A stretch of 64,000 nt of DNA from contig NW_006766885.1 in assembly GCF_000275845.1 (NCBI RefSeq), positions 1,626,224 through 1,690,223 on the forward strand, read 5' to 3'. Under the pieces are notes generated by a model, which ran no database searches, had not been told where the DNA came from, and saw nothing but the letters and a program-made list of their open reading frames with translations. Position numbers and translations under genes: made by a program. Below, piece after piece: positions 1-10,721 of the stretch. Numbering within the stretch: position 1 is the first letter of the stretch; each line of letters opens with the position of its first letter. Origin of the DNA: Dichomitus squalens LYAD-421 SS1 (taxonomy: Eukaryota; Basidiomycota; Agaricomycetes; Polyporales; Polyporaceae).

Positions 1-180
1 TTACCGAGCCTTTTTTGGCATAGGTTCTACACCCGGGCCCACCGCTTTATGGATGCCTATCGTCGCGGTCTCAATGGGAAGCAGGCGGCGTGGGCAGCCA
101 AGAAGTATCACAGCCACCGTGTCCTCCCGAACGACATTCTTGAGGAGCTTGACCGGGAAGGCATTGCTTCGGAGGACTAA
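1..180 (+). CDS. 3' end of a transposase-like ORF (partial)
   Basis: An open frame enters from the left edge and stops at TAA 178-180. Its last 59 residues contain RFMDAYRRGLNGKQAAWAAK followed by a basic YHSHRVLP stretch and an acidic helix. From memory this resembles the extreme C-terminal part of DDE-type fungal transposases or related repeat-encoded proteins, but no catalytic residue lies inside the window, so the family is only suspected. It could also be the tail of an unrelated gene. The adjoining kilobase holds a decayed gene, which fits a repeat-rich stretch. Confidence 0.35.
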   Translation, partial: LPSLFWHRFYTRAHRFMDAYRRGLNGKQAAWAAKKYHSHRVLPNDILEELDREGIASED

Positions 181-795
181 CACCTCACTTTTCCATGCGT
201 GTTCGTATGAATACCCATCTTTATTCACTCACTTATTGTCTATACTATCCCCCTCTATATTCGTCCTTATACCTCCCTCCCATCTGCTGTCGACTCGTCG
301 GTACAACATTTCTATGGACTTGTCGACTTAACTCATCGCCTTAACTAGTTTGACGCCTTACTCACGTGCTTCGTAACGCTGTGACATAGTAGCAGGTTGT
401 GCGGGCGGTCAATCTTAGGTGTTACCCTTCTGTGTCCGTGTAGTACAGAGCCATGCGTTCTGATTCTGTCATAAGCTTCTGAGATTGTGTCGTTGGCATA
501 AATAGCTTCGGTGACAAAAGGTTATGCGGCGGCGCAGGCCTTCAGTCAAGGGGATTTCGAATACTCATTTGCCCCGGTTCCGCTTGCTTGTGATATGCGC
601 GAGATGCGTGAAATGTGAGTACCAGTAGTCTCCCCTTCTGGTCGGAAGCCATGGTACCAGCCTGGCGCCGACTATGAGTCGTCACCCCCTCAAGCTTATC
701 GCGTGCAGACCTGCATGACAGGTCGGGTCGTTAGGCTCGATTACCTAAAGTATTGAACTGGAGTCCTCTCCATCCTCGCTCGCCGGGAGGAGAGT
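181..795. other. Intergenic, no gene seen
   Basis: Pyrimidine-rich AT-leaning sequence follows the stop codon, then mixed sequence with many stops in all frames. I see no supported gene, tRNA or clear repeat here. Confidence 0.5.
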
Positions 796-1582
796 CTACT
801 GCTCAGGCTCAGCCTGTCGCAGATCGATCCCGGTCAAAACGCCGTAGTGGTCGCTCGCCCATCGACCGTCTGCTGTTTTCAGGCCCTTCCCGATCACCTT
901 CACACGCTCAACGACGAGCCCAGGAGAGCGAGTGTAAAATACGCGGTCCATCCTCTTGGGGGCCCAATGCCCTGACCGAGGTTAAACCCCCACGTGAGCG
1001 AGTCGGGCCCATCCGTGCCCGCTCACGTAGCCCAGCGGCGACTTGTATGTCTTGGTCCGCAGGACCGACCATGTTCTTGTCGCCTCCCAAGACCCCAGCG
1101 TGCACTCCTCAGTCGCGCAGTTGGACCGGGCGAAAACGCCCCTCGTCCGAGAGTGACTCCAGGTGAGTGTTCGCAATGCGGACGACATGTTTAGAGAAGT
1201 CTGGATCATCGTCTGGCTGCGGCGACACGTCGAAGAACACCGCAGTGCGGCCCATGGCAGTCTTCAGGAACTGCAGCATCTGAGCGTTGTCGACCTGAAG
1301 CTGGCGCAAGAACAAGCGTGGCGATGCCGTACAGGGGCGGCCAGGGCCAGCTCTTCGTGTCAGGGGGAGTGATGGCGAAATGCTTTCGCACCCAGCTGTG
1401 CTCGAGGACACTAGCGAAGCTGAACTGATTTAGTTCCTGTAGCAGGATGACGGTCGACTGCAGCTCGTTCACGAGCACGTGACGTCTCTGAGTTGGTCGA
1501 GTTACGAGTATGCAAGACACTCGACCGGCGGCGGTGACTTGCCCTTGAAGTCGACGTTCCATGTCGCGATGTCGATGTGTGT
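796..1582 (-). pseudogene. Decayed endonuclease/exonuclease/phosphatase (EEP) family gene
   Basis: All signature motifs of the EEP fold (Mg-dependent phosphodiesterases such as Tdp2/AP-endonuclease relatives) are visible in order on the minus strand but spread over three frames. They are ATWNVDF near 1541-1570, ILLQELN near 1435-1455, IANTHLES near 1150-1180, GGDKNMVGPADQD near 1050-1090, and WASDHYGV near 840-865 just before the TAG at 796-798. The frame changes between WNVDF and LLQELN, again after the YGIATLVL segment, and again before RMDRVFY. An in-frame TGA (about 1109-1111) interrupts the QLRD to GGDKN stretch. Introns cannot explain the in-frame stop together with uninterrupted homology-like text on both sides, so this is a relic. 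The usual family length is about 300 residues, so nearly the whole catalytic domain was once here. Confidence 0.75.
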
Positions 1583-2869
1583 ATTACTCCGTCGTCCAAC
1601 GTGATGCCTCGTGGGACCAAATGTGTAATGGGAGGGTTCGCAAGATGCCGCATTAATGCACGCCGGAAGTCTTTGTTGGATCGGTGTGTTCGCCCGAGTC
1701 GGAGCAGCAGGAATAGGAGCGTGATGGAAAGACACTGAGAGAACGAGCATGGCTTGACGCGTGCGAGAGACCAGTTGAAGAACCCGCCAGGGACAAACTA
1801 GCCTATACAGCTGACGAGTCAGAACGCGGGCGAGCGAAGGAGTGAAGGCGATTGACTACGTTATTGTTCTGGTAAGCTGTAGTCATATCTGGTTGTTCAG
1901 GACCTTGTTCAGCACGAGAACCGACCACAACGATAGATGTCGCTGGCGCAAAGGTGTCTGGAGTATGCACAGGACTACCACGAGGGGTGGAAAGTGAGCA
2001 GATCGACAAATGCGTCATGATGTCGAATGATCTAGTTTCATTCACAACTTCGAATTGCAGTGAATTTGGGTCAAATAGAGTATTGAGGGCGTCAGGTCAG
2101 TGCCACGACACTCACGCGGGAGTCGAGGACATGCAGTGGACGCGAGGCTGTAGCCAGACATGCCATGAGACCAAACACGGATGAGCCACGTGCACTCACT
2201 CAGGGAAGCGAGACCTCACTTCCATTTCTTCCTGAGTCCCGATATTTGGCAATGTCCGCTGTCTGTCCACCGCGACCTGAAAACACAACGTTCCATGAGG
2301 TTCAGGTCCCCAAACAGCGCCCATGCAACATTGACCTATTCTGATCACGTACTCTTAGTACTCGCAGGCATCAACACATCCGGGTGCGCTATATCATCAC
2401 AACCTCCTGATTCCTCAGAATCGCGAGCGCCGAGAATGCCACTCACGGTTGGTGGTGAAGATGCAAACCATCGTGATGTCGATGCGCGCTAACATCGCGC
2501 CACTCGCAAGCCTGTCTCATGTTCCCCAGCCAGTGAATTGAACTCAACCTCCCATTCTCCAAGAAGGAACACAACGGCACTTTTGGGGCATGCGACCATC
2601 ATACTCGTCCTATCTTGTAGGTTTGGAAATTGACATGACGAAATACTCCCGTCAAGCTCGGTCGCGGTCACTAAGCCGTAGAGAATCCCATCATGATAGT
2701 CGCATGCTACACGTCGCGCTTTCCCAAGCACCGAACACCGACATATGTGCTGACTTAGGTCACACGCCGAGCCTCGGAAGACCTCGGGCCCCCCTGCCAT
2801 GGGAAATTGCGTTGAAATAAGGCCACCATCAGATGCACAACGACGTGCATGAGCAACCGGTAGGAAGGA
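1583..2869. other. Intergenic, no gene seen
   Basis: Only short overlapping open frames without recognisable domains. A 208-codon minus frame at 2489-3115 overlaps a well-supported plus-strand gene and is an antisense shadow. Confidence 0.5.
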
Positions 2870-2875
2870 TATAAA
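2870..2875 (+). promoter_or_regulatory. TATA box of the CMD-like gene
   Basis: TATAAA lies 76 bp upstream of the ATG at 2946, the expected spacing for a strongly expressed secreted-protein gene in basidiomycetes. Confidence 0.5.
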
Positions 2876-2945
2876 GACCCCGCTTCTCAAGGGGAGCAGG
2901 ACAGCAAGTCTCGAGCTGCAACAGCCTGCAACGGTCGCCCTAAAG

Positions 2946-3860
2946 ATGCTCTCGACTAGGCTCGCATTCTTGTTCTTCGTTTTCACCGCGCTTGCGAACG
3001 TGGTCATCGCCACGGAGCGCATCGCTGTGAAGCGGGATGACAACTTGCCAGCCCGTGTCCCGTACGTCTTCCCTCCTCCCGGGACGGATGCGGTAGGTCG
3101 AATCAGCTCCGCCAAGGATGCGAGTGCACTGACGCCTGATAACAGGTCGCAGATGCTATCCGCCAGAGGCGCGTCAATGGAACGCTGTTGGATCTAGACG
3201 GAGTCTTGTAGGTCCTCTCGGGAGCAGATGCACGGGCTGTCGGCTGAAGGGTCTCGTAGACTCCAAGATGAGGGCGTCGCATCCAGCTGGAATGACTTCT
3301 TCGGTGTCATCCGCGACAACAATTCCCTTCCGGCAACAATGCGGGAGCTTTTCGTGCGTACCTTTCTTCACCCATTCTGGAGGGAATGGGCATCGACATG
3401 CGCGTAAATGATAGATCCTGCGCACAGGAGTCCTGAACAATGCAGCTTACGTTTGGTATGCCTACTTTCCCGACCTCGAGGGAAGAGATTCCTTGTTCCT
3501 GACCTCGCTGATGATCTCCGGGCTGACAGGCTTCAACACGAACCGGTCGGCGCGAGCGTCGGCCTGACCCTCATCCAGCTGCGCGAGATCCGGCTCACGC
3601 CCGCCTTTGCCTCGGCGCACACTCCGAATACCTCACTCACACCTGAGCTGAACGCAGCGATGGTCTTCGCCGACTTCATGACAAAGTCGGTGCAAGTGCC
3701 CCAGACGGTATTCAACAGCCTGCACAAGTTCCTGAACGATAAGCAGATGGTTGACGCCGTCGCGACGGTGGGTGGGTACAACTTTGTCAGTCGGTTTGTC
3801 GTGGCACTCGATGTGGACAGCAAGGTGGGCGTGCCGGTGCCAATTCCGACGTCGCTGTGA
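2946..3860 (+). CDS. Secreted carboxymuconolactone decarboxylase-like (AhpD-like) protein
   Basis: Exons 2946-3092, 3146-3207, 3260-3353, 3415-3455 and 3530-3860 give one frame of 224 residues. Residues 1-22 are a clear signal peptide (LAFLFFVFTALANVVIA core). After it come RRVNGTLLDLDGVLL, WNDFFGVIRDNNSLPATMREL, ILRTGVLNNAAYVWLQHEP and a helical C-terminal half ending GGYNFVSRFVVAL. This is the layout of fungal CMD/AhpD-like proteins, helical trimeric or hexameric enzymes acting on lactones or peroxides; the substrate here is unknown. The Glu often found before Trp in the EWxxH motif reads Val, so activity is uncertain. Secretion is inferred from the leader. It stands alone, with a TATA box just upstream. 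Confidence 0.8.
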
Positions 3861-4208
3861 AGCCCCGCTTCGGTCCCGAGTCCGCAGCGCGATCGGCAGA
3901 TGTACGTCTGTGCTTATAGTCGTTTCCGTATCCCTGTTCCTGTGTAAAATGTATATCTGCAGTCCAGATGAGACCTACCATCAAGCACGAATCCTATGGC
4001 GCGTGGGTGTTGTGGGGCCATGTGTGACATCCGCCGAGCCTCGCGCGAGCGTACACACCGCCTATGGGACATGGGTTGGGAGCGCCAAGCCATAGAATAG
4101 AAGGCGGCTAATTATGATAAGCATCGGTGTATCCATAACATAGCGTGCACATGAGATGCACACTCCCGTGGGCGCGGAACCCGTCCCAGCAGCATCCGGG
4201 GCACCACT
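3861..4208. other. Convergent 3' region
   Basis: Spacer between two convergent stop codons; it must hold both 3' UTRs and terminators. No gene seen. Confidence 0.5.
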
Positions 4209-6144
4209 CTACAGCACGACAGCGGGATTCACGACCGGTTTCTTCTCTTTTGTGGGCCCGTTGTGCGCGCCTCCTGAACTAATGAAGGACTCCAGCTTGG
4301 GCGAGACCTCGTAACCGCACTCCTTCAGCTCTTCGAGCGCAACCTTGTACCGCGTGTCGCCGACAGAGACGAGCTTGCGGATGATAGCCTCGTAGACCGC
4401 GAGAGGGGGGACCATCCGGAGCGCCTTCATCTCCTCCAGGTAGAAGAACGCGTCCTCGTACGTCGTTTGCGTCAGGCACAGCAGCACCATGTGCTTGTAC
4501 GTCGTCACGTCTGCCTTGACCCCCATGTTCTTCAAGTCCGACAGAAGCCGGTCCCCAAGTTGGCGATGGCGCGCGTAGATGCAGCCCTCAAGAAGCAGGT
4601 TGAACGTGTCGATGTTGGGCTTCACTCCCACTTGCGCCGCGGCCTTGTAGGTGCCGACAGCGCGCTGGAGGTCCTTGAGTGCAACGGCGGCCTGGATGAC
4701 GACGTTGAGTGCAACAGGGTCGACCACCTCGCCATTTTCGCGGATCTCCTCGAGCTTGCCCCACGCTTCGTCGACCGTGTCGGTGTCTTTGGAGATGAGT
4801 GCGAGGATGGGCGACGCGGTATCGAGCGTGGGCGTCATGCCGTTCTTGCGCATGAAGTCGAGGAGTATTAACGCCTCCCTGATCTCGCTGCGAGCGCACA
4901 TCGCCTCGACGACAGGCGCGAAGTGGTGCTCGGCCCAGACGACGTTCAGCTTCTTCAGCGCGCCGATCGCCTCCAGAGCGAGAGAGGTGTGGCCGTGCCG
5001 CGCCGCAGTATGAAGCACCTGGAGACAGCAGCCTTCGTCGGGGACTATGTCTAGGTCGAGGACGACCTTCCGCCATGTGCGGAGCGTGCCTTCTGACTGG
5101 AATCTTGAGTGAGCAAGGAAAAGCAAGAGAAAGGACTAGGACATACGTAGAGCGATTCAGCGCAGCTGACGAGCAAGTCTACCCAAACCTCGGGCTCTAG
5201 TCGCCGCACGGATGTCGACTCGTACGAGTCAGCGAGATCCAGCGCAAGCTGAGGGAAGCCAAGGTCAGCAGCACACGTGATCACAGCGGTAGCCGTCTTC
5301 AATGTGGGGGAAAGCCCGGCGGGTCCGAGTTTCGCGAGGAATTGCAGGGCGAGTTCTAGTCGTTGGTTCTCCGCGAGGCGAGTAATGATACTTTCGTATG
5401 TAAACTCGTTCGGCAGGACACTCCACTCCTCCATCATCTTGATCACATCGAATATGGCACTTTGCTCATGAGGTCTTAATGTCTATAAGAGAGCAATATG
5501 CATGTCAGATGCACAAGTCCATCATTGCTCTTGACGTTCGGGAGCAGCCATGCATGGACGCTTGCCACGACAGTTTTGTCAATAAAAGTCACGCACCTCC
5601 ATGAGATAGTGGAAAGATTGTCTGTCAGGGTGTATGCCCATAGCGACCATATCCTCGAAGATGCCCCTCGCCTCCGCGTACAACCGCTCCTGGGCACAAG
5701 CCTGCAGCAGGCAGTTGTACGTCGACCTGTCTGGCTGGACGCCCTCCGCCTTCATGCGTCGCGCAATAGTGAAAACGACGTGCGTCTTCCCGCGATCGAG
5801 TTGCGAGGCGAGCATCATGTTGAAGCGGGCGAGCGGGGTGTTGGTAGGGCTGCGGAAGTTAGTGTCCGCGCCCACAGCGAATCGGCGGTGCGGGCTCTCG
5901 TAGGACGGTCCAAGATCAGTTGATGTCAGATAGGGAGCGGTGCCAGCATGTCTTCGCCATTCGTGTAGACCTATAACGTGTCGGACGGACGTGAGTGATG
6001 CGCCAGGTGTACGAGACCTGCGGTGACCGACATACGTTGGGTGGACGAAGCCGCGACGACAGGAGCATTCGCTACCTCCGCCGCTGCCTGTAAAAGTTTT
6101 CGCTGGGCCCTCTTGAGAACATGGCGAGAAGACGACGCAAGCAT
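4209..6144 (-). CDS. Pentatricopeptide repeat (PPR) protein, probably mitochondrial
   Basis: Exons 6036-6144, 5597-5970, 5147-5482 and 4209-5096 (minus) encode 568 residues in one frame. The chosen start gives a basic, Ser/Ala-rich presequence (MLASSSRHVLKRAQRKLLQA) typical of mitochondrial import; an in-frame ATG at 6294 would add 50 residues. The body is made of about 35-residue helical pairs with the PPR signature, for example DRSTYNCLLQACAQERLYAE, NEFTYESIITRLAENQRLE, NIDTFNLLLEGCIYARHRQL and DVTTYKHMVLLCLTQTTYED. PPR proteins bind organellar RNA and act in its processing, stability or translation; the RNA target cannot be told from sequence. It is divergent from rad21 with only 253 bp between start codons. 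Confidence 0.85.
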
Positions 6145-6397
6145 CGAGCTCGTCGGAGACAGCAGCGAGCAATGGACACAATTTCTGGCCGCCCGCTCCG
6201 AGTGGACCAGCAAGCGTGGGAACGTGTACCACGTGGCCTGCCGAGGCGGGAACGGACCATGGTGGCGGAGGCTTGTTCGAAACCACCGCGACACCCTCAG
6301 TCCTCTCCCTGCTCACTGAGCAGTACCCCCCTATATCTCTTGGATACCTATGGTATGCTCCCCTACGACGCGCTAGAAGGCTATACTGACGAACTCC
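6145..6397. promoter_or_regulatory. Bidirectional promoter, PPR / rad21
   Basis: The 253 bp between the two divergent start codons must contain both core promoters. If the upstream PPR ATG at 6294 is used, only 103 bp remain. No strong TATA is seen. Confidence 0.5.
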
Positions 6398-8269
6398 ATG
6401 CAGTTTTATTCAGAAGCTATCCTATCTCGCCGCGGGCCCCTGGCCAAGGTGTGGCTCGCGGCTCACATGGAGCGGAAGCTCTCCAAGACCCAGACTTTGC
6501 AAACGGACATTGAACAGTCAGTTGGTGAGTGGTCCATGCGCCCTCAATCCAGTGCCTAGTACTTGACGCGTCCAAAACGCGCTTCCAGACGCGATCATGC
6601 ACCAGGAGATCGAGGTTATGGCTCTCCGGCTCAGTGGTCAGCTCCTCCTGGGTGTTGTGCGCATCTACAGCCGGAAGGCGAAGTATCTGCTAGATGACTG
6701 TAATGAGGCGTTGCTGAAGATCAAAATGGTGCGTGCATCTCTCCTCTCAACTTCAGTACAGGGGACATATCGCCACCACAGGCCTTCCGCCCAGGCATCG
6801 TCGACATGACAGAGGACCAGCTCGCCGTCAACCAAAACGCCATCACCCTCCAGAGCAACAACCTCGACCTCGACGCCCTCCTCCCCGATCTCGACTGGGA
6901 CACCGCCGATTTCGAGACCCGGAACGTCCAACCCGGCGGTCAGCACATCGCGCGCGCGGCCGACATCACGCTCGGCAACGCGGACCTCCAGTTCGACTTC
7001 GACGACGCCGAGTACGGCTTCGACCTCGGGCCGTCCGACGGGATCGGCTCGCAGGACTACGACATCGACCTGAACCTCGACTTCGGCGACGGCCCAGCCG
7101 CACCCGCCGCGCGCACGCCGTCGCGCATGTCTGAGGACGACGACATGAGCGTCGAGATGCCCCGAGAGCGCGCGGAGCCGCGCCCGTACCGCGAGTCAAT
7201 CGGCTCGCATGTGCTCGGTCCGCAGGGCGTGGACGACCTGGACCTGCTGTCGGTCAGGAGTAGGGCGCAGTCGGAGAACCCGTTCGCGGCGGACATCGAT
7301 ATGGGCTTTGGGCCTGACGATGCGGGTATGGACGTTGATCTAGGCATCTCGTTCGAAGACGAGCCCTTGCCTTTGCCTGATGCGCCGTTGAGCGAGCACG
7401 CGCCCACGCCGCGCCTCACTCCCTCGCGCGCATGTGAGTATTGTCCGGTTCGAACGCTTGGGTAAAGCTGACGTCCAAGCAGCGTCTCCCCTCACTGAAC
7501 CGCCACAAACCCCTCCCCCTGACGTCGAGCTCACGCCGAAGGTCGTCCCAGAGGAGGGCGCGAAGAAGCAGCGCAAGGAGAAGAAACAGATCATCGACTC
7601 AGTCACTGAGCTCGCCGACGGCCCCGGGGCCCGCGTCGGTCGCGGACGCAATGCTGGGCTGGGAGCGCCAGTGGACGTGAGCGGCATCGTGACCGAACAC
7701 GCCACCCTTCCCCGTTCCTCCCTCGTCATGCGGCTCCTCGAAATCCGTGACGACCCCCTCGCGCACTTCCTCCCGACCAAGACGACTCCGCACGGCACGT
7801 TCTTCTTCGCGGCCCCGCCAGGACTCGTGCCCGAGCTCGCGGACATGTTCATGCGCCCGATCACGAACCTCAGCGCGGCGAAGCGGCGGGGCGCCTCCCC
7901 GGAGAAGCCCCCAAGCAAGAAGCGGCGCGTCGACGGGAGCGTGGTGGACGACGACGAGATCGAGCAGGCGCGGCGCGAGAGCCGCGCGCCCAGTGTCGCC
8001 CTCGGCAGCGACGTGTACGGCCGCGCGAGCATCGGGCCCGGGGCGGACTTCACGTTCGACACGGGGGCAGGCATCGAGGACTTCCAGATGGACGTGCCGG
8101 ACTTTGCGGGGGCCGAGGAGCTGCAACGGGAGCGGAGCAGGTCGCTCGCGCCGTCGGAGCTCACGCGGCTGTCGGAGGCGCCGCCAGATCCGCTCCTGGA
8201 GGAGGGCGAGGAGAGCCACGCGGACGCGACGTGCCCGATCGCGCTGTTCGACGACCGGACGGTGGCGAG

Positions 8270-8306
<37 letters not shown>

Positions 8307-8811
8307 CAGGGTCAGAGTCAGGGGACGAGCGAGCCGAGCGACGACGGGAAGGGGTACAGCAAGAACACGGTGAAGGCGCTTGCGGTCATCCGGAGGGAGC
8401 TGGAGCCGATTGCGGAGGAGCGGGAGGAGGAGAGGTACATGAGCTTCAACCACATGGCGCAGAAGGTGCGTAGCGTGTCGGTGAGGATGACGTTTGCTGA
8501 TGATCGTGTGCTTTGCCGGTGGTATTGCGATGTATATCTAGGCGTCTCGTCGGGCAGCTGCGACGTTCTTCTTCGAGCTGCTCGTGCTCGGGACACGGGA
8601 CTGCGTGAAGCTGAGCCAGGCAGAGCCGTTTGCGAACATCGAGGTCCGTGCCAAGGACAAGCTGTGGGAGCGGCAGCGTCACGGGTCGACGGCGCCCTCG
8701 TCCGCGAACGGGATCCCTCGCATGTCGCAGGCGTCGTCTGCCGCCGGTGCTGGCCCCTCGCGGCGGCAGGGCTCTGCGGCGCCATCGATTGCATCTGCGT
8801 TCGGCCTCTGA
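6398..8811 (+). CDS. rad21: Cohesin subunit Rad21/Scc1 (kleisin)
   Basis: Exons 6398-6524, 6589-6728, 6782-7433, 7483-8465 and 8542-8811 encode 723 residues. The N terminus ([20 protein letters not shown], then [20 protein letters not shown]) is the Rad21/Rec8 N-terminal domain that binds the Smc3 neck. The middle is long, acidic and disordered, with a KKRR basic patch. The C-terminal exon ([20 protein letters not shown]) is the winged helix that closes the ring on Smc1. Kleisins hold sister chromatids together until separase cuts them. A DNA tandem array at 8268-8322 encodes eight SQ dipeptides, possible Tel1/Mec1-type kinase sites. Mitotic Rad21 fits better than Rec8 because of the long linker, though this is an inference. 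Confidence 0.92.
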
Positions 8812-9402
8812 GGATGGTTGGTTCTCCTTTGCAGTTAGAGTTATGTCTCATCTAAGTTCACGATTGTGTCATGCTTGAATGATCCCGCTTGGCTGTGCCT
8901 GTGATACGTCATTCGTCCCTGCATCCTAGCTATTCGTGTTGTTGTCCGCTGTGTGTAAGTGCGTACATTATTGATTATCGTCTGCACTCTTCTTGAAGCT
9001 CGTCCCGGTAGAGACAATCTATGATGTTTCACAAGCTACACCTTGTTACGTGAATCATTAAGCTCTGCTCCACTGACGGGCTACGTACAAGGCCGAGACT
9101 CGTGGACGCCAGCGACAAGATGCACTTTGTTTGGAAGGCCGAGTAACGCGTCGGGTAAGGCGCCCCCACCGTGCGTGCATGACGTCTGCACGATGTCCCT
9201 CTTGTTGTGGGCTACTGTACGCCCGACGTCAGAGTCGCACACTATGACGCCTCTCCTCTCCACCTCTCCCTGCGTCATCCGGGCCATCCTTGCGACGCGC
9301 AGTTGACCGCATACCTCCAGTCGTGGTTGTGGCAGCACCCCACTGGGCTCGGCGGTGTCACCCATGGTCCAGCCGTGAGCTCGGTGCGGGACATCGGGGG
9401 CG
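8812..9402. other. Intergenic, upstream of Hsp9/12
   Basis: Holds the rad21 3' UTR and the distal promoter of the small heat-shock gene. No gene seen. Confidence 0.5.
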
Positions 9403-9409
9403 TATATAA
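9403..9409 (+). promoter_or_regulatory. TATA box of the Hsp9/12 gene
   Basis: TATATAA, 115 bp upstream of the ATG at 9518, followed by a CT/CAC-rich leader. A strong TATA suits a stress-inducible, highly expressed gene. Confidence 0.6.
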
Positions 9410-9517
9410 GGTGGGTAGAGTTGGGCGAGGGAGAGCACCAAGCACTCGCTCTTCTACTCCCAACGCACTCACACCACCCGCCTCGTTATAGACACCCCAC
9501 CCACACCATCACTCACC

Positions 9518-9918
9518 ATGTCCGACACTGGCAGGCAGTCTCTCACCGACAAGGCCGGCGCCGCTCTGAAGGTGCGTTCCGTGCTCTTCGGGGAGCCCAG
9601 TGACAAGGGACGGACACGCGTGCTGACGGGACGCGGCCATCTCGCAGCCCGACTCCGAGAAATCGACGACCGAGCACTTCGGCGACAAGCTCAAGGGCAA
9701 GTCCGACTCTGCCGCGTCCTCGGTCCAGCCCGAGAGCCAGAAGTCCACCTCGCAGTCGATCGGCGACAAGTTCAGCTCGAACTCTAACGAGAATGAGGTA
9801 CGTTCGCCCCGCCACCTACGCATATAGGGACATTCAGGATGTTGACCTTGTGCTTTTACAGCCCTCGTTGACCCAGAAGGCCAAGAACGCCGTCGGCCTC
9901 GGGGGGAACAACGTGTAG
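9518..9918 (+). CDS. Small heat-shock / lipid-binding protein, Hsp9/Hsp12 (WHI11) family
   Basis: Exons 9518-9571, 9648-9797 and 9862-9918 encode 86 residues. The protein begins MSDTGRQSLTDKAGAALK, the hallmark N-terminal motif of yeast Hsp12 and fission yeast Hsp9, continues with repeated GDK segments (FGDKLKGKSDSAA, IGDKFSSNSN) and ends TQKAKNAVGLG. It is very hydrophilic and predicted to be disordered until it folds on membranes. Family members protect membranes under heat, osmotic and stationary-phase stress. The short coding exons and strong TATA suit rapid induction. Confidence 0.92.
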
Positions 9919-10721
9919 ACGATCGGGACGTTGCAACCCACACGAATATGATTGTATTATAGTGCATGCGTATATTGGACGAAGCTTGACGGTAGTATCA
10001 CTGGCCCATGTACGAAGTCGGATACCACATTTCCCCAGGGAGTGAATACGAGAATGTATGTACACGACGATACGTTCATTCGTTGAATATTAGTAAGCAG
10101 TGATTATGATCGCCCAGCATCAGCTAGGAAACTTCGTTGAGCCCGTCGTACCTCGACTGATGAGCACGTTAATCGTGAGACGAAATCTGTATCGTGGGGC
10201 CTTCCGGGCAGCCGTGACAATGAGTGGAGTGGCTGAATAGCCAGCCGTGCCCTCCGGGCGCGTGCCTTGTTCTTGCAAGTTAAGCTGGTCCAGTACTTGT
10301 GTCAAGACCGCTTCCAAACCAGCGCATATATCCATACGCATCCGCCCCATCCCGCAGTTGGCCCATCGGCGCTGATAACCACAAAAACCATGGAACACAG
10401 CTGACAGTTGTCCAGAAAATAGGAGATCCTATTGATTGGCTGCGGCAAAGACATATACAGAGGCTGCAACAGTCCACGATATTTTCAGAGGCAAGAGGCA
10501 AATGCAATATGAAGGGTCTACATAGCTAACATGTCCACTAGAACAGGTAAGAATCTGAGAGCGGTATGGTAGATTGCCCGAATGGCGACTGATCAGTACA
10601 TACATGGCCTCGGGAGTCCTCTGTCCACGTCTCCTGCCGGCATTATCCCCGCGTTGTCCCCTCACCCTTCTTTGCCTCCTTCGAGCTTGGGTCGCCTGAC
10701 AGTTTCCTGCCTCCCACCCTC
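9919..10721. other. Convergent intergenic region
   Basis: Lies between the Hsp9/12 stop and the end of the W/D repeat pseudogene. A cytosine run near 10741-10750 is just inside the pseudogene. No gene seen. Confidence 0.5.

Noticed and set aside
2489..3115. 208-codon minus-strand frame
   Set aside because: Overlaps the signal-peptide exon and first intron of the well-supported CMD-like gene and has no recognisable domain.
7340..8453. Long minus-strand frames opposite rad21
   Set aside because: Antisense shadows of a GC-rich, low-complexity coding exon; composition is Arg/Leu/Ala noise.
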